A DNA stretch of 64,000 nt from Pedobacter sp. (GTDB taxonomy: Bacteria > Bacteroidota > Bacteroidia > Sphingobacteriales > Sphingobacteriaceae), in the NCBI GenBank assembly GCA_031119475.1, contig JAVHXV010000001.1, forward strand, positions 248,001 to 312,000, written 5' to 3'. Position numbers and translations under genes: made by a program. Every line of letters starts with the position of its first letter. Positions within the stretch are counted from its first letter, which is position 1. Below the pieces are notes generated by a model that saw only the letters and a list, made by a program, of their open reading frames with translations, was not told where the DNA came from and made no database searches. This document shows, in pieces, positions 49,601 through 60,009 of this stretch.

Positions 49601-51187
49601 ACATATAAATTTAATTATCATTTAAATGCAGTAGGTGCTTGTTCAGCTACAGATGATGAGGTAGAAGTAGTGATTGCCGCACCGCCGTCGGCCTCTGATG
49701 CTGGTGCCGATCAGGCCACTTGTCTTGCCACCGGAACGAACAACTTTTCGTTCACCATGGCCGCAACAACCCCAGTTAGCGGTACCGGAACTTGGACGTT
49801 ATTAGATAAAACCACCACGGTAACCAATGCACCAACCATTACCAATGCCAACTCGGCAACCACAACCATTGTAGGTACAGGTGCAAATGCATTGCCTGCT
49901 GGTGTAAACGTAGCGGTATTCCTTTATCAATGGACTGTTGCCGGTACAGCACCATGTAATGGAGTGAATAGCAATGCAGATATCGTAAGGCTAACCATTT
50001 ATAGAGAGCCTTCGGCAGCTGTTGCCGGTCCGAACCAGACCAGCGCATGCAGCAATAATGTAGTAATGGCGGCAACGCCGGTGACAGTTGGTTTGGGCAC
50101 ATGGTCGGTTGTTACCCAACCTGGCGGATCACCAACTGTTAATTTCGATGCCATCAACTCACCAACCACAAAGATTACCAACTTAGTTACAGGTGATTAT
50201 ACCTTCAGGTGGACTACCGCCAATGGTAATCCGACCTGTGCCGTAAAAACCAGCGACGTAAACGTTAAGGTTACTACTGCACCGGTGACCATCGCGGGAG
50301 CAAGTATAGATCAGACCATTTGTAATACCAATTTCCCTGGTACGACTTCGGCCACCTTAGCGGGAAGTACGCCAGATGCATCCGAAACGGGAACATGGAG
50401 TATCGTAAGCCAACCTACAGGTTCTACCGCAAGTTTTGTAAATGCGAACAATCCTACTACAACAATCAATGGCTTACAGGCCGCAACAGGTGCCGCATCG
50501 GGAACTTATACCTTGAGGTGGACTGTAAAAAATACGTTGAACCAAACTGTAACAGATTGTCAATCTACCGACGATATGGTGATTACGGTCTACAATACAC
50601 CTTCTACCGCCGTTGCCGGATCAAACCAGACCATTTGCTTGGGCAGTCCGGTAACCCTTGCCGCCACTGCGGTCGCTGTTGATCGCGGTATCGGAACCTG
50701 GTCTGTTGTTTCTTTACCTGGCGGTGCTACCGCTCCGGTATTCAGCAACGTGAATTCGCCGACCAGTACCTTGAACGGACTGATTGCTGGAACCTATAAA
50801 TTGAGGTGGACAGTTTCGAACGGCAACTGTACCGCAACAACTGCCGATGTAGATATCGTAGTCGAAAATTGTGAAATCGGTGTCGCCAAATCATCGAGCA
50901 CACCAGCTTTACAGGCCGATGGCAGCTACAATGTGACACTAACATTCAAAGTGAAAAATACGGGTACAACAGCTTTAACCGGTGTTCAGGTGGTAGATGA
51001 TCTTACCCTGACTTTCCCAACGCCAAAAACATGGACGGTTACGAGTATCAATGCGTCGGGTACTTTGAGCGCCAATACTGGTTTCAATGGAAATGCGAAC
51101 AAAAACCTGCTTACTGCCGCTTCGTCGACCCTGGCAGTAGGGGTAGAGGAAACGATCACCCTTGTCCTGAACGTAAAACTTAACTAA
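46634..51187 (+). CDS. Large secreted protein with about 15 PKD-like repeats
   Basis: 1517 residues with signal peptide (MKKSLQLLVLLVSLSLFAVF, ending SASAQ). About fifteen immunoglobulin/PKD-like modules of 85-105 residues follow, each opening with a NAGPDQxxC-like strand, then TLxGN, GTWTxVSGP and a YTFRWTxSN strand; a Cys near the start of most modules may pair with the one near the end. The last 100 residues are a DUF11-like module (IGVAKSSSTPALQADGSYNV). There is no type A or B T9SS sorting domain, unlike the next gene, so surface retention may depend on the partner. First gene of a five-gene operon. Confidence 0.85.
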   Translation: MKKSLQLLVLLVSLSLFAVFSASAQNCTVNAGINTTICPGTPFTLTGVASGLINTPAVWTQVGGPSVTVSSTNVVGTAATATVTGYATDVAYTFRLSAKCTDGSLVYQDVVYTASSIQTANAGPDRYVCVGTTALQGSALNTGETGAWTLISGTGPTPATPSSPTSNLTFTTQSAIQTATYRWTVSKTTNGNTCTSFDDVVITNLGTAAVNAGSDINLSCYNVTTSTNLSGSNAPASATYGQSVLWTFVSGPSTPTISNTAIRNPSVSNLVQGTYVFRYTVTGPCVSGSDEVSVIVAAASQNITGQSNSTQTYCDGRTTVVLNGAKPLYAGETGAWTRVAGTGTVTDATAYNTTATGVSTGSQFRWTITNPSTGCTSQGTITITLISPPTISITGSNPIFLTCGANQATVSYTTANGTGTQYALISAPAGSVRQTTMGGLNNWTSAPNSGTALTGFDKIGTYVIRYRRNTDNGLGGCADAYADVTIVVSSAPTSANAGTKQVLACNVFNTNLAGNIPTTGTGKWSQVSGPSTATIADPLANNTAVSNMINGTYIFRWIISGGDGACTNTQSDVQVVVAAPTPTTSAAGNAQAVCNSTPVYLDGNTPVLNEVGTWTVVRTAGNAAAPEVTFSPNANSPKAVANGLLNSTSYKFTWTISNACGTSSSDVTIATSNTAGAKQATAGSDQCLTNGTTTFTLAGNQPTGGETGTWTRLSGPNTPTFTASTYNTSVTGATNGTYIFEWQLNRNACTATRDTVVVTISAAATTANANVDQNICGTSATLNGNNPTVGTGTWTQVGGAGGAIITDPLLRNTTVTGLTEGRYTFRWTISNNACSSNFDDMIVNVSIPPTTPNAGPDQAVCATTSTTLAGNTITSGTGYWTAVSGPTIPTFSNVNSPTATVSNLAYGVYTLRWTSRGGVFCTALTDDVVITVTQNANAGTDQSLCNVTTTNLRGNENSTGTWSNVSGPNTPTLTAAGTNGTVVTGMIPGTYKFNYHLNAVGACSATDDEVEVVIAAPPSASDAGADQATCLATGTNNFSFTMAATTPVSGTGTWTLLDKTTTVTNAPTITNANSATTTIVGTGANALPAGVNVAVFLYQWTVAGTAPCNGVNSNADIVRLTIYREPSAAVAGPNQTSACSNNVVMAATPVTVGLGTWSVVTQPGGSPTVNFDAINSPTTKITNLVTGDYTFRWTTANGNPTCAVKTSDVNVKVTTAPVTIAGASIDQTICNTNFPGTTSATLAGSTPDASETGTWSIVSQPTGSTASFVNANNPTTTINGLQAATGAASGTYTLRWTVKNTLNQTVTDCQSTDDMVITVYNTPSTAVAGSNQTICLGSPVTLAATAVAVDRGIGTWSVVSLPGGATAPVFSNVNSPTSTLNGLIAGTYKLRWTVSNGNCTATTADVDIVVENCEIGVAKSSSTPALQADGSYNVTLTFKVKNTGTTALTGVQVVDDLTLTFPTPKTWTVTSINASGTLSANTGFNGNANKNLLTAASSTLAVGVEETITLVLNVKLN

Positions 51188-51207
51188 TACCAGAATTAAT
51201 ATATAAG

Positions 51208-54200
51208 ATGATGCTCACAAAAACATATTTAAAGTATATACCACTGGTACTGGTAGCTTTATTTTTAAGCACAAAAGCCGATGCTCAGGCCACTTTCTCG
51301 TCGAACAACTCGGCTACGGCAACGGGTACGGCACTTGGCGCAACAAACGTGACGGATGTATCCAATAGCGGAACAACTGTAGTCAAGCTGAACGATGGCA
51401 CGACCGTAATCGCCTTCCCGATGATCGGTATCGCTAAATCTGCTTCGACACCATCCTTTCAGACCGATGGGTCCTATAATGTCGATTACACCATCACCAT
51501 CAAAAACTTTGGTAACCTGGCGTTATCAAATGTGCAGGTGACTGATCTACTTTCGAGTGTATTTACCGCACCGGTAACTTTTACGCTCAGATCTGCTCCG
51601 ACAAAAGGTGGTGCAAGTGCAGCCACCATTACGCTGAATGCAGCTTATGATGGAAAGGCAACCAATCCGAATTTATTGACAGCGGCTACAAGTACACTTC
51701 CGATCGGCGGAGTGGCGACCATCACCATTCCCGTAAATATTGTGCCCAACGCTACATTTGGAACTTTTAACAATACGGCCAATGCGGCTGCCACCACAGC
51801 TGATAATACACCCGTTTCAGATGTGTCAACTAATGGTAGTGATCCAGATGCAGGTAGCCCTGTTCCAGCCAACAATGGAGATCTTAACCCTTTTAACAAT
51901 AGTGTTCCAACACCTATCACTTTAAATGCACCAGATATCAAGGTAACAAAAGTGCCTAGTGCTACTACACCAAATGCGGGCAGTAACATCACCTTCACGA
52001 TTACCGTACAGAATATTGGGACTGGTTCTGCATCAGGCGTGGTACTAACAGACATCCTCAATGCAGGTTACACCTATGTTTCGCATGTGGCAGAAGCTGG
52101 AACTACATTTACTCCGGGAACTGGAAGTTGGGCAGCTGGAAACCTTCTTACAGGTGGAGCAGCCAAAACATTGACGATTACCGTTAAGGTGGTACATGCC
52201 AAAACACCGGCTGAATATGAAAATACGGCCAGCACAAATCATCCTGGAGATAGCGATGCCACAAACAATAGTGTAACGGTAACCACTGTGGTTCCGGTAC
52301 AGTTGCCACCAAATCCGGTGAATGATTCATCTACTGGAAATACGCCTGGCGCAAATGCAGTATTCCAGATCTTGAGCAACGATAAGCTTTCAGATAACAC
52401 GACCACAGCAACAACTGCATTATCTACCCTAGATCTTGATGTAACCACAGCTGGCGTGCAGACAACGAGAACTGTGACTGGTGAAGGCGTATGGAGCTAT
52501 GATCCAGCAACCGGAATAGTTACTTTCGACCCGAATACCGGATTTACAGTTAATCCAACACCTATTAATTATACTTTGACCGAAACGGCAACAAACAAAT
52601 CTGCCAATGCAACGATTACGGTCACCTACGTACCGACCAACCCAGATGCGGTGAATGACAGCAAGACTGGTGTGGCCCCGGGCGTTAACGCGGTACTGAA
52701 CCTGTTGACCAACGATAAACTGGCAGATGGCAGCACGGCGACTACGGCATTGACCGATGTGGATCTTGATCTTGTTACGGCTGGCGTACAGCATACCCGT
52801 ACTGTAACTGGAGAGGGTGTATGGACCTATGATCCCGCTACTGGCGAGGTGACCTTTGATCCGAATACTGGATTTACGATCAGTCCGACTGTCATCACTT
52901 ACCGATTGATCGAGAATATCTCCGGAAGGACCGATGATGCTACAATTACGGTAACCTATACACCAACAGATCCAGATGCTGTGAACGACAGCAAGACTGG
53001 CGTGGCCCCGGGCGTGAACGCAGTACTTAACCTCTTGACCAATGACAAGCTGGCGGATGCAAGTACGGCAACCACTGCCTTGACCGACGTTGACCTTGAT
53101 CTTGTTACCGCAGGGATCCAACATACCTTGACCGTAACCGGAGAAGGGGTGTGGACCTACGATCCGGCAACCGGAAATGTAACCTTTGATCCGAATACCG
53201 GCTTCACGGTCAACCCAACGGTAATTACCTATAAATTAATTGAAACGGCATCGGGCAGGAGTGATAATGCAACGATTACGGTAACTTACACTCCGACAGA
53301 TCCGGATGCGGTGAACGACAGCAAGACTGGCGTGGTCCCTGGCGTGAATGCGGTACTGAACCTCTTGACCAACGATAAGCTGGCGGATGCAAGTGCGGCA
53401 ACAACTGCCCTGACCGATATAGACCTTGATCTTGTTACCGCAGGGATCCAACATACCCTGAACGTAACCGGTGAAGGTGTCTGGACCTACGATCCTGCTA
53501 CCGGTGATGTAACCTTTGACCCGAATACCGGCTTCACGGTCAACCCAACGGTAATTACCTATAAACTTATTGAAACGGCATCGGGCAGGAGTGATAACGC
53601 GACGATCACGGTAACCTATGTACCGACCAATCCAGATGCGGTAAATGATGCCTCGTCTGGCCATACACCAGGCGCCAATGCGACCCTGAACCTGTTGACC
53701 AACGATAAACTGGCGGATGGCAGTGCAGCAACAATTGCATTGACCGATGTGGATCTAGACCTGACAACTGCAGGTGTGCAGCATACCCGCACCGTAACTG
53801 GAGAAGGTGTTTGGACCTATGATCCGGCAACCGGAAACGTGACCTTCGATCCAAATACCGGTTTTACGGTCAATCCAACAGCAATTGGCTACCGTTTGAT
53901 CGAAACTGCTTCTGGCAGGACCGATGATGCTACGATTACGGTTACCTATGTGCCGACCAATCCTGATGCGGTAAACGATGCCTCGTCTGGCCATACGCCA
54001 GGTGCCAATGCGACCCTGAACCTGTTGACCAACGATAAACTGGCCGATGCAAGTACCGCCACTACGGCACTGACCGATGTGGACTTGGATCTGGTAACCG
54101 CAGGTGTACAGCATACCCGCACCGTAACCGGAGAGGGCGTGTGGACCTATGATCCGACCACCGGAAACGTAACCTTCGATCCGAATACAGGCTTTACCAT

Positions 54201-57200
54201 CAATCCAACAGTAATTAGCTATAGATTGATCGAGAATATTTCTGGCAGGACAGATGATGCCACGATTACGGTAACCTATGTGCCGACCAATCCTGATGCG
54301 GTAAACGATGCCTCGTCTGGCCATACACCAGGCGCCAATGCGACCCTGAACCTGTTGGCCAATGATAAACTGGCCGATGCAAGTACCGCCACTACGGCAC
54401 TGACCGATGTGGACTTGGATCTGGTAACCGCAGGTGTACAGCATACCCGTACCGTAACCGGAGAAGGGGTGTGGACCTATGACCCAACTACAGGAAACGT
54501 GACCTTTGATCCGAATACCGGATTTACGGTGAACCCAACGGCTATTGATTATCAACTGATCGAAACTGCTTCAGGCCGGACAGATAACGCCACCATAACA
54601 GTGACCTATGTGCCAACTAATCCAGATGCAGTGAACGATGCCTCATCTGGCCATACGCCAGGTGCCAATGTGACCCTGAACCTGTTGACCAATGATAAAC
54701 TTGCAGATGGCAGTGCAGCGACCACAGCACTGACTGATGTAGATCTAGATCTTGCCACTGCAGGTGTACAGCATACCCGCACCGTAACTGGAGAAGGGGT
54801 GTGGACCTACGATCCAACTACAGGAAACGTAACCTTTGATCCAAATACCGGATTTACAGTGAACCCAACTGTAATTACCTATAGATTAATTGAGACGATT
54901 TCTGGAAGAACAGATGATGCGACCATTACGGTAACCTATGTACCGACCAATCCAGATGCGGTAAATGATGCCCTTTCGGGTGTGTTGCCAGGTGCCAATG
55001 CCGTACTGAACCTGTTGACCAATGATAAATTGGCCGATGGAAGTGCAGCAACCACGGCACTGACCGATGTAGATATAGACCTGACTACTGCAGGCGTACA
55101 GCATACCCGCACCGTAACCGGAGAAGGGGTGTGGACCTATGACCCAACGACAGGAAACGTGACATTTGATCCGAATACCGGATTTACGGTCAATCCAACC
55201 GTCATTGGTTATCGTTTAATTGAAACCATCTCTGGTAGAACAGACGATGCCACCATTACGGTAACCTATGTGCCGACCAATCCAGATGCAGTAAACGATG
55301 CCTCATCTGGCCATACGCCAGGCGCCAATGCAACGCTGAACCTGTTGACCAACGATAAACTGGCAGATGGCAGCGCAGCGACTACGGCATTGACCACAGT
55401 AGACCTTGACCTGACCACGGCAGGCGTACAGACTACCTTGACCGTAACCGGAGAAGGGGTTTGGACCTACGATCCGGCAACCGGAAATGTAACCTTCGAT
55501 CCGAATACCGGATTTACGATCAATCCTACAGTAATTACTTACAGATTAACTGAAATGCTCTCAGGCAGGACAGATGATGCGACCATAACAGTGACATATG
55601 TGCCAACTAATCCAGATGCAGTAAACGATGCCCTTTCTGGCGTGTTGCCTGGAGCAAATGCGGTACTGAACCTGTTGACCAATGATAAACTGGCAGATGG
55701 CAGCGCAGCGACCACGGCATTGACCGATGTGGATCTTGATCTTGTTACGGCAGGTGTTCAGCATACATTGACCGTAACCGGTGAAGGGGTTTGGACCTAC
55801 GATCCGGCAACCGGAAATGTGACTTTCGATCCGAATACCGGATTTACGATCAATCCAACCGTAATCAACTATCGTCTAATCGAGACCATTTCAGGTAGAA
55901 CAGATGATGCGACCATCACGGTAACCTACGTACCGACCAATCCAGATGCGGTGAATGATGCCCTTTCTGGTGTGTTGCCAGGTGCCAATGCGGTACTGAA
56001 CCTGTTGACCAACGATAAACTGGCCGATGCAAGTGCAGCAACAACGGCGTTGACCGATGTGGATCTTGACCTCACTACGGCAGGTGTTCAGCATACATTG
56101 ACCGTTACCGGAGAAGGTGTATGGACATACGATCCGGCAACCGGAAACGTGACCTTCGATCCGAATACCGGATTTACGATCAATCCAACGGTAATCAGCT
56201 ACCGCTTAATCGAGACCATTTCTGGCAGGACAGATGATGCGACCATCACGGTGACTTACGTACCGACCAATCCAGATGCGGTGAACGACAGTAAGACTGG
56301 TGTGGCCCCAGGCGTGAACGCGGTACTGAACCTGTTGACCAATGATAAACTGGCAGATGGCAGCGCAGCGACCACGGCATTGACCGATGTGGATCTTGAT
56401 CTTGTTACGGCAGGTGTTCAGCATACATTGACCGTTACCGGCGAGGGTGTATGGACCTATGACCCGGCAACCGGAAATGTGACTTTCGATCCGAACACCG
56501 GATTTACGATCAATCCAACCGTAATCAATTATCGTCTAATCGAGACCATTTCAGGTAGGACAGACGACGCCACCATTACGGTGACCTATGTACCAACTAA
56601 CCCAGATGCAGTGAATGATGCCCTTTCTGGTGTATTGCCAGGTGCCAATGCGGTACTGAACCTGTTGACCAACGATAAACTGGCTGATGGAAGTGCAGCG
56701 ACTACGGCATTGACCACAATAGACCTTGATCTTGTTACTCCGGGCACACAGACTACCCTTACCGTAGCAGGTGAAGGCGTATGGACCTATGATCCGGCAA
56801 CTGGACAAGTAACGTTCGATCCAAATGTGGGCTTTACTGTTAATCCAACTGTAATTACCTATAGGTTAACGGAAACCATTTCTGGTAGGACCGATGATGC
56901 CACCATCACCGTAACCTATGTTCTAACGAACCCAGATGCGGTCAACGACACCTCAACTGGAAACATTCCGGGTGTGAACGCAGTAGTGAATATCTTGACC
57001 AACGATAAATTGGCCGATGGCAGTCCTGCGGTTCCAAGTTTGATTACGGTAGATATTGACCCATCAACTCCTGGTGTGCAGACCGTGCTGACCGTACCAA
57101 CAGAAGGCGTATGGACTTACGATCCGGTAACCGGAAACCTGACCTTCGATCCAAATGTTGGCTTTACGATCAGTCCGACTCCAATTCCATATGAACTAAA

Positions 57201-59994
57201 AGAAAACATCACAGGTTTGACAGATCAAGCTACGGTAATCGTAACCTATGTGCCAACCAACCCAGATGCCGTAAATGACAGTTCGACTGGACATTTACCT
57301 GGAACGAATGCCGTCTTGAACCTGTTGACCAACGATAAACTGGCAGATGGCAGCACAGCAACGCCTACCTTGGCAACGGTCGATTTAGACTTGACCATCC
57401 CAGGTGTCCAAACTACCCGTACGGTAGCTGGAGAAGGTGTCTGGACTTACGATCCGGCAACCGGAAATGTTACCTTCGATCCAAATACCGGCTTTACGGT
57501 TAACCCTACTGTAATTGGCTATCGATTGATTGAAACCGTTTCTGGACGTACCGACGACGCGACCATTACCGTAACCTACGTTCCTACAGATCCTGATGCC
57601 GTAAACGACAGCTCAATAGGAAATGTACCGGGAGCAAATACGGTAATCAATATCCTTACCAATGATAAATTGGCGGATGGTAGTCCGGCAACGCCTGCAC
57701 TGACCACAGTAGACCTTGATCCAATTACGCCAGGGGTACAATTGATCCTGACTGTTCCTGGAGAGGGTGTTTGGACCTACAATCCTGCAACAGGTGACCT
57801 TACATTTGATCCGAACGTAGGCTTTACCAAATCGCCTACACCGATACCTTATACGTTAACAGAGGTCATTACCGGAAGGACAGATGTGGCCACTGTAACC
57901 ATCAACTACACTTTGGCACCGCCTGATGCGATTAACGATTCATCGTTGAACAACACACCAGGTAGTACCGTGAGCCTGAACATCATGGCTAACGATAAAT
58001 TAGCTGATGCAAGCGCAGTAACCTTACCATTGGTTACAGTGGATCTCGACCTGACCACTGCCGGTATCCAAACTACACGTACCGTAGCAGGAGAAGGGGT
58101 GTGGACCTACAATGCAGCAACAGGCAGCATCTCATTTGCTCCTTATGCAGGTTACACGATCAATCCTACACCAATCCCTTATCAGTTGACAGAGGTATTG
58201 ACAGGCCTGACCGACAATGCGGTGGTGACCATTACCTATCTAGCCCTGAACCCAGATGCCATCAACGATGCTTCTAGCGGTCATAACCCTGGAACAACGG
58301 CAAGTCTCAACCTATTGACCAACGACAAGCTATCAGACGGAACTGCGGCTACAGCGGCACTGGTATCAGTAGATTTAGACCTCAATACACCAGGTGTCCA
58401 AACTACCCTTACTGTAACTGGTGAAGGTACATGGACCTACAATCCGGCAACAGGTATTGCAAGTTTTGCGCCGATTGCAGGATTTACAATTGATCCGACG
58501 CCAATTACTTACAGGCTGATCGAAAATATCACGGGATTGGGCGACAATGCGACCATCACCATTACCTATGTGAAATTGCCACCTGATGCCATCAACGATA
58601 CGTCGACAGGAAATACACCTGGAAGCAATGTGACGATCAATATTTTAACGAACGATAAATTATCTGACGGTACGGCAGTAGCATTGAGCCGTATTACAGT
58701 TGACCTTGATCTGGCTACACCAGGTATCCAAACTACACGTACCGTAGCTGGAGAAGGGGTGTGGACTTACAACGCATCAACGGGCAACATCACGTTTGAT
58801 CCAAACCCAGGATTTACGATCGATCCGACGCCGATTACTTACCGGTTGATCGAGAACAGTACGCTGCTCACAGATGATGCCCTGATCACGATCACCTATA
58901 TCAAATTACCTCCAGATGCGGTAAATGATTTCGGAACCAGTACGGCACCAGGTGTGAGCCCATCGGTGAATATCCTGACAAACGATAAGCTTTCAGATGG
59001 TTCTCCGGTTACGATTGGAAACATTACAATTGATCTGGACATCAATACGCCAGGTACCCAAAATACGTTGGTGGTAGCTGGAGAGGGAACATGGACCTAC
59101 AATCCGGCAACAGGTGTGGTCACCTTTACACCAATTCCGGGCTACATCAAAGATCCGACGCCAATTACCTATAGGTTAACCGAAAACAGTACCGGTTTAT
59201 CAGACACCGCTGTGATTACCATGACCAGCACCGTTAACCTGTCGCTGGGCTTGGCAAAAGCAGAAACTAACCTGAAACGTGAACTGAACGGAAGCTTTAC
59301 CATTACCTATCTGTTTACGGTCAAAAACCATGGAAACGTACCATTGGTCAATGTATCGGTGATAGATAACCTACGGAACGTGTTTAAGCTTCCAATGGAA
59401 ATCAGCGTGAGGAACGTGACCACATCAGGGACGTTGAAGGCCAATACTGCTTACACGGGCGTGGGCAATAACGAACTGCTCGCCGCTGGCAGTACCCTTC
59501 CGGTAGGTAAAACAGAAACCATCCAATTGGTGGTGAACGTGCTGGCCAACGGTAACTTCAGCACTTTCCTTAACACCGCTATGGCTACGGCCAATGGCGA
59601 TCAGGTTGGTGGTACAACAACTGATGTCTCTACCAATGGTACCAACACCGATCCTAACGGAAACAACGTGCCTACCGATGCCAACGAAGATGTACAGACA
59701 CCGGTAACCTTGACCGGAACAGATGTGGTTATTCCAGGTGGTTTCTCTCCAAATGGCGATGGTATCAACGATAAGTTGGTAATCGAAAATACCGAGAACA
59801 AACGCATCGACCTGGAGATCTACAACCGTTGGGGCAACATTGTCTATAAAAACAAAGACTATAAAAATGAGTGGGATGGCGTTTGTAACACCGGCATCTA
59901 CATCGGTCAACAGGTTCCAGATGGTACTTACTACTACATTGTAAGGATTGAAGGAGAGAAGCGACCAGTGAAGTTCATTACCATTAACAGATAA
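51208..59994 (+). CDS. Giant T9SS-secreted fibrillar adhesin with 21 CshA-type repeats
   Basis: 2928 residues. Signal peptide 1-27 (ending TKADAQ), two DUF11-like modules (about 70-360), then 21 tandem repeats of about 110 residues (about 365-2670), each with PDAVNDxxxG, NLLTNDKLADGS, TVTGEGVWTYDPATGNVTFD and TGFTVNPTVITYRLIE, matching the CshA-type fibril repeat. A further DUF11-like module and a type B T9SS C-terminal sorting domain (GGFSPNGDGINDKLVIE, YNRWGNIVYKNKDY, PDGTYYYIVRI) close the protein. Expected route: Sec, then type IX secretion, surface attachment. In streptococci CshA fibrils mediate adhesion. The PorP/SprF gene next door fits the usual partner for type B substrates. Confidence 0.9.
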   Translation: MMLTKTYLKYIPLVLVALFLSTKADAQATFSSNNSATATGTALGATNVTDVSNSGTTVVKLNDGTTVIAFPMIGIAKSASTPSFQTDGSYNVDYTITIKNFGNLALSNVQVTDLLSSVFTAPVTFTLRSAPTKGGASAATITLNAAYDGKATNPNLLTAATSTLPIGGVATITIPVNIVPNATFGTFNNTANAAATTADNTPVSDVSTNGSDPDAGSPVPANNGDLNPFNNSVPTPITLNAPDIKVTKVPSATTPNAGSNITFTITVQNIGTGSASGVVLTDILNAGYTYVSHVAEAGTTFTPGTGSWAAGNLLTGGAAKTLTITVKVVHAKTPAEYENTASTNHPGDSDATNNSVTVTTVVPVQLPPNPVNDSSTGNTPGANAVFQILSNDKLSDNTTTATTALSTLDLDVTTAGVQTTRTVTGEGVWSYDPATGIVTFDPNTGFTVNPTPINYTLTETATNKSANATITVTYVPTNPDAVNDSKTGVAPGVNAVLNLLTNDKLADGSTATTALTDVDLDLVTAGVQHTRTVTGEGVWTYDPATGEVTFDPNTGFTISPTVITYRLIENISGRTDDATITVTYTPTDPDAVNDSKTGVAPGVNAVLNLLTNDKLADASTATTALTDVDLDLVTAGIQHTLTVTGEGVWTYDPATGNVTFDPNTGFTVNPTVITYKLIETASGRSDNATITVTYTPTDPDAVNDSKTGVVPGVNAVLNLLTNDKLADASAATTALTDIDLDLVTAGIQHTLNVTGEGVWTYDPATGDVTFDPNTGFTVNPTVITYKLIETASGRSDNATITVTYVPTNPDAVNDASSGHTPGANATLNLLTNDKLADGSAATIALTDVDLDLTTAGVQHTRTVTGEGVWTYDPATGNVTFDPNTGFTVNPTAIGYRLIETASGRTDDATITVTYVPTNPDAVNDASSGHTPGANATLNLLTNDKLADASTATTALTDVDLDLVTAGVQHTRTVTGEGVWTYDPTTGNVTFDPNTGFTINPTVISYRLIENISGRTDDATITVTYVPTNPDAVNDASSGHTPGANATLNLLANDKLADASTATTALTDVDLDLVTAGVQHTRTVTGEGVWTYDPTTGNVTFDPNTGFTVNPTAIDYQLIETASGRTDNATITVTYVPTNPDAVNDASSGHTPGANVTLNLLTNDKLADGSAATTALTDVDLDLATAGVQHTRTVTGEGVWTYDPTTGNVTFDPNTGFTVNPTVITYRLIETISGRTDDATITVTYVPTNPDAVNDALSGVLPGANAVLNLLTNDKLADGSAATTALTDVDIDLTTAGVQHTRTVTGEGVWTYDPTTGNVTFDPNTGFTVNPTVIGYRLIETISGRTDDATITVTYVPTNPDAVNDASSGHTPGANATLNLLTNDKLADGSAATTALTTVDLDLTTAGVQTTLTVTGEGVWTYDPATGNVTFDPNTGFTINPTVITYRLTEMLSGRTDDATITVTYVPTNPDAVNDALSGVLPGANAVLNLLTNDKLADGSAATTALTDVDLDLVTAGVQHTLTVTGEGVWTYDPATGNVTFDPNTGFTINPTVINYRLIETISGRTDDATITVTYVPTNPDAVNDALSGVLPGANAVLNLLTNDKLADASAATTALTDVDLDLTTAGVQHTLTVTGEGVWTYDPATGNVTFDPNTGFTINPTVISYRLIETISGRTDDATITVTYVPTNPDAVNDSKTGVAPGVNAVLNLLTNDKLADGSAATTALTDVDLDLVTAGVQHTLTVTGEGVWTYDPATGNVTFDPNTGFTINPTVINYRLIETISGRTDDATITVTYVPTNPDAVNDALSGVLPGANAVLNLLTNDKLADGSAATTALTTIDLDLVTPGTQTTLTVAGEGVWTYDPATGQVTFDPNVGFTVNPTVITYRLTETISGRTDDATITVTYVLTNPDAVNDTSTGNIPGVNAVVNILTNDKLADGSPAVPSLITVDIDPSTPGVQTVLTVPTEGVWTYDPVTGNLTFDPNVGFTISPTPIPYELKENITGLTDQATVIVTYVPTNPDAVNDSSTGHLPGTNAVLNLLTNDKLADGSTATPTLATVDLDLTIPGVQTTRTVAGEGVWTYDPATGNVTFDPNTGFTVNPTVIGYRLIETVSGRTDDATITVTYVPTDPDAVNDSSIGNVPGANTVINILTNDKLADGSPATPALTTVDLDPITPGVQLILTVPGEGVWTYNPATGDLTFDPNVGFTKSPTPIPYTLTEVITGRTDVATVTINYTLAPPDAINDSSLNNTPGSTVSLNIMANDKLADASAVTLPLVTVDLDLTTAGIQTTRTVAGEGVWTYNAATGSISFAPYAGYTINPTPIPYQLTEVLTGLTDNAVVTITYLALNPDAINDASSGHNPGTTASLNLLTNDKLSDGTAATAALVSVDLDLNTPGVQTTLTVTGEGTWTYNPATGIASFAPIAGFTIDPTPITYRLIENITGLGDNATITITYVKLPPDAINDTSTGNTPGSNVTINILTNDKLSDGTAVALSRITVDLDLATPGIQTTRTVAGEGVWTYNASTGNITFDPNPGFTIDPTPITYRLIENSTLLTDDALITITYIKLPPDAVNDFGTSTAPGVSPSVNILTNDKLSDGSPVTIGNITIDLDINTPGTQNTLVVAGEGTWTYNPATGVVTFTPIPGYIKDPTPITYRLTENSTGLSDTAVITMTSTVNLSLGLAKAETNLKRELNGSFTITYLFTVKNHGNVPLVNVSVIDNLRNVFKLPMEISVRNVTTSGTLKANTAYTGVGNNELLAAGSTLPVGKTETIQLVVNVLANGNFSTFLNTAMATANGDQVGGTTTDVSTNGTNTDPNGNNVPTDANEDVQTPVTLTGTDVVIPGGFSPNGDGINDKLVIENTENKRIDLEIYNRWGNIVYKNKDYKNEWDGVCNTGIYIGQQVPDGTYYYIVRIEGEKRPVKFITINR
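52311..59240 (+). repeat. 21 tandem ~330-bp coding repeats (CshA-type)
   Basis: Units follow one another every 330 bp with no linker. By their opening words three variants occur: SKTGVAPGVN, ASSGHTPGAN and ALSGVLPGAN. Units 2-14 are close to identical over long stretches, while units 15-21 diverge. Such DNA is prone to unequal crossing-over, and assembly may collapse or expand it. Confidence 0.92.
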
Positions 59995-60009
59995 TAATTT
60001 ATATTAATC

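Noticed and set aside
52429..56808. Series of minus-strand ORFs of 66-266 codons opposite the CshA repeats
   Set aside because: They recur with the 330-bp repeat period and encode the same low-complexity product in each unit; they are antisense shadows of the adhesin gene.
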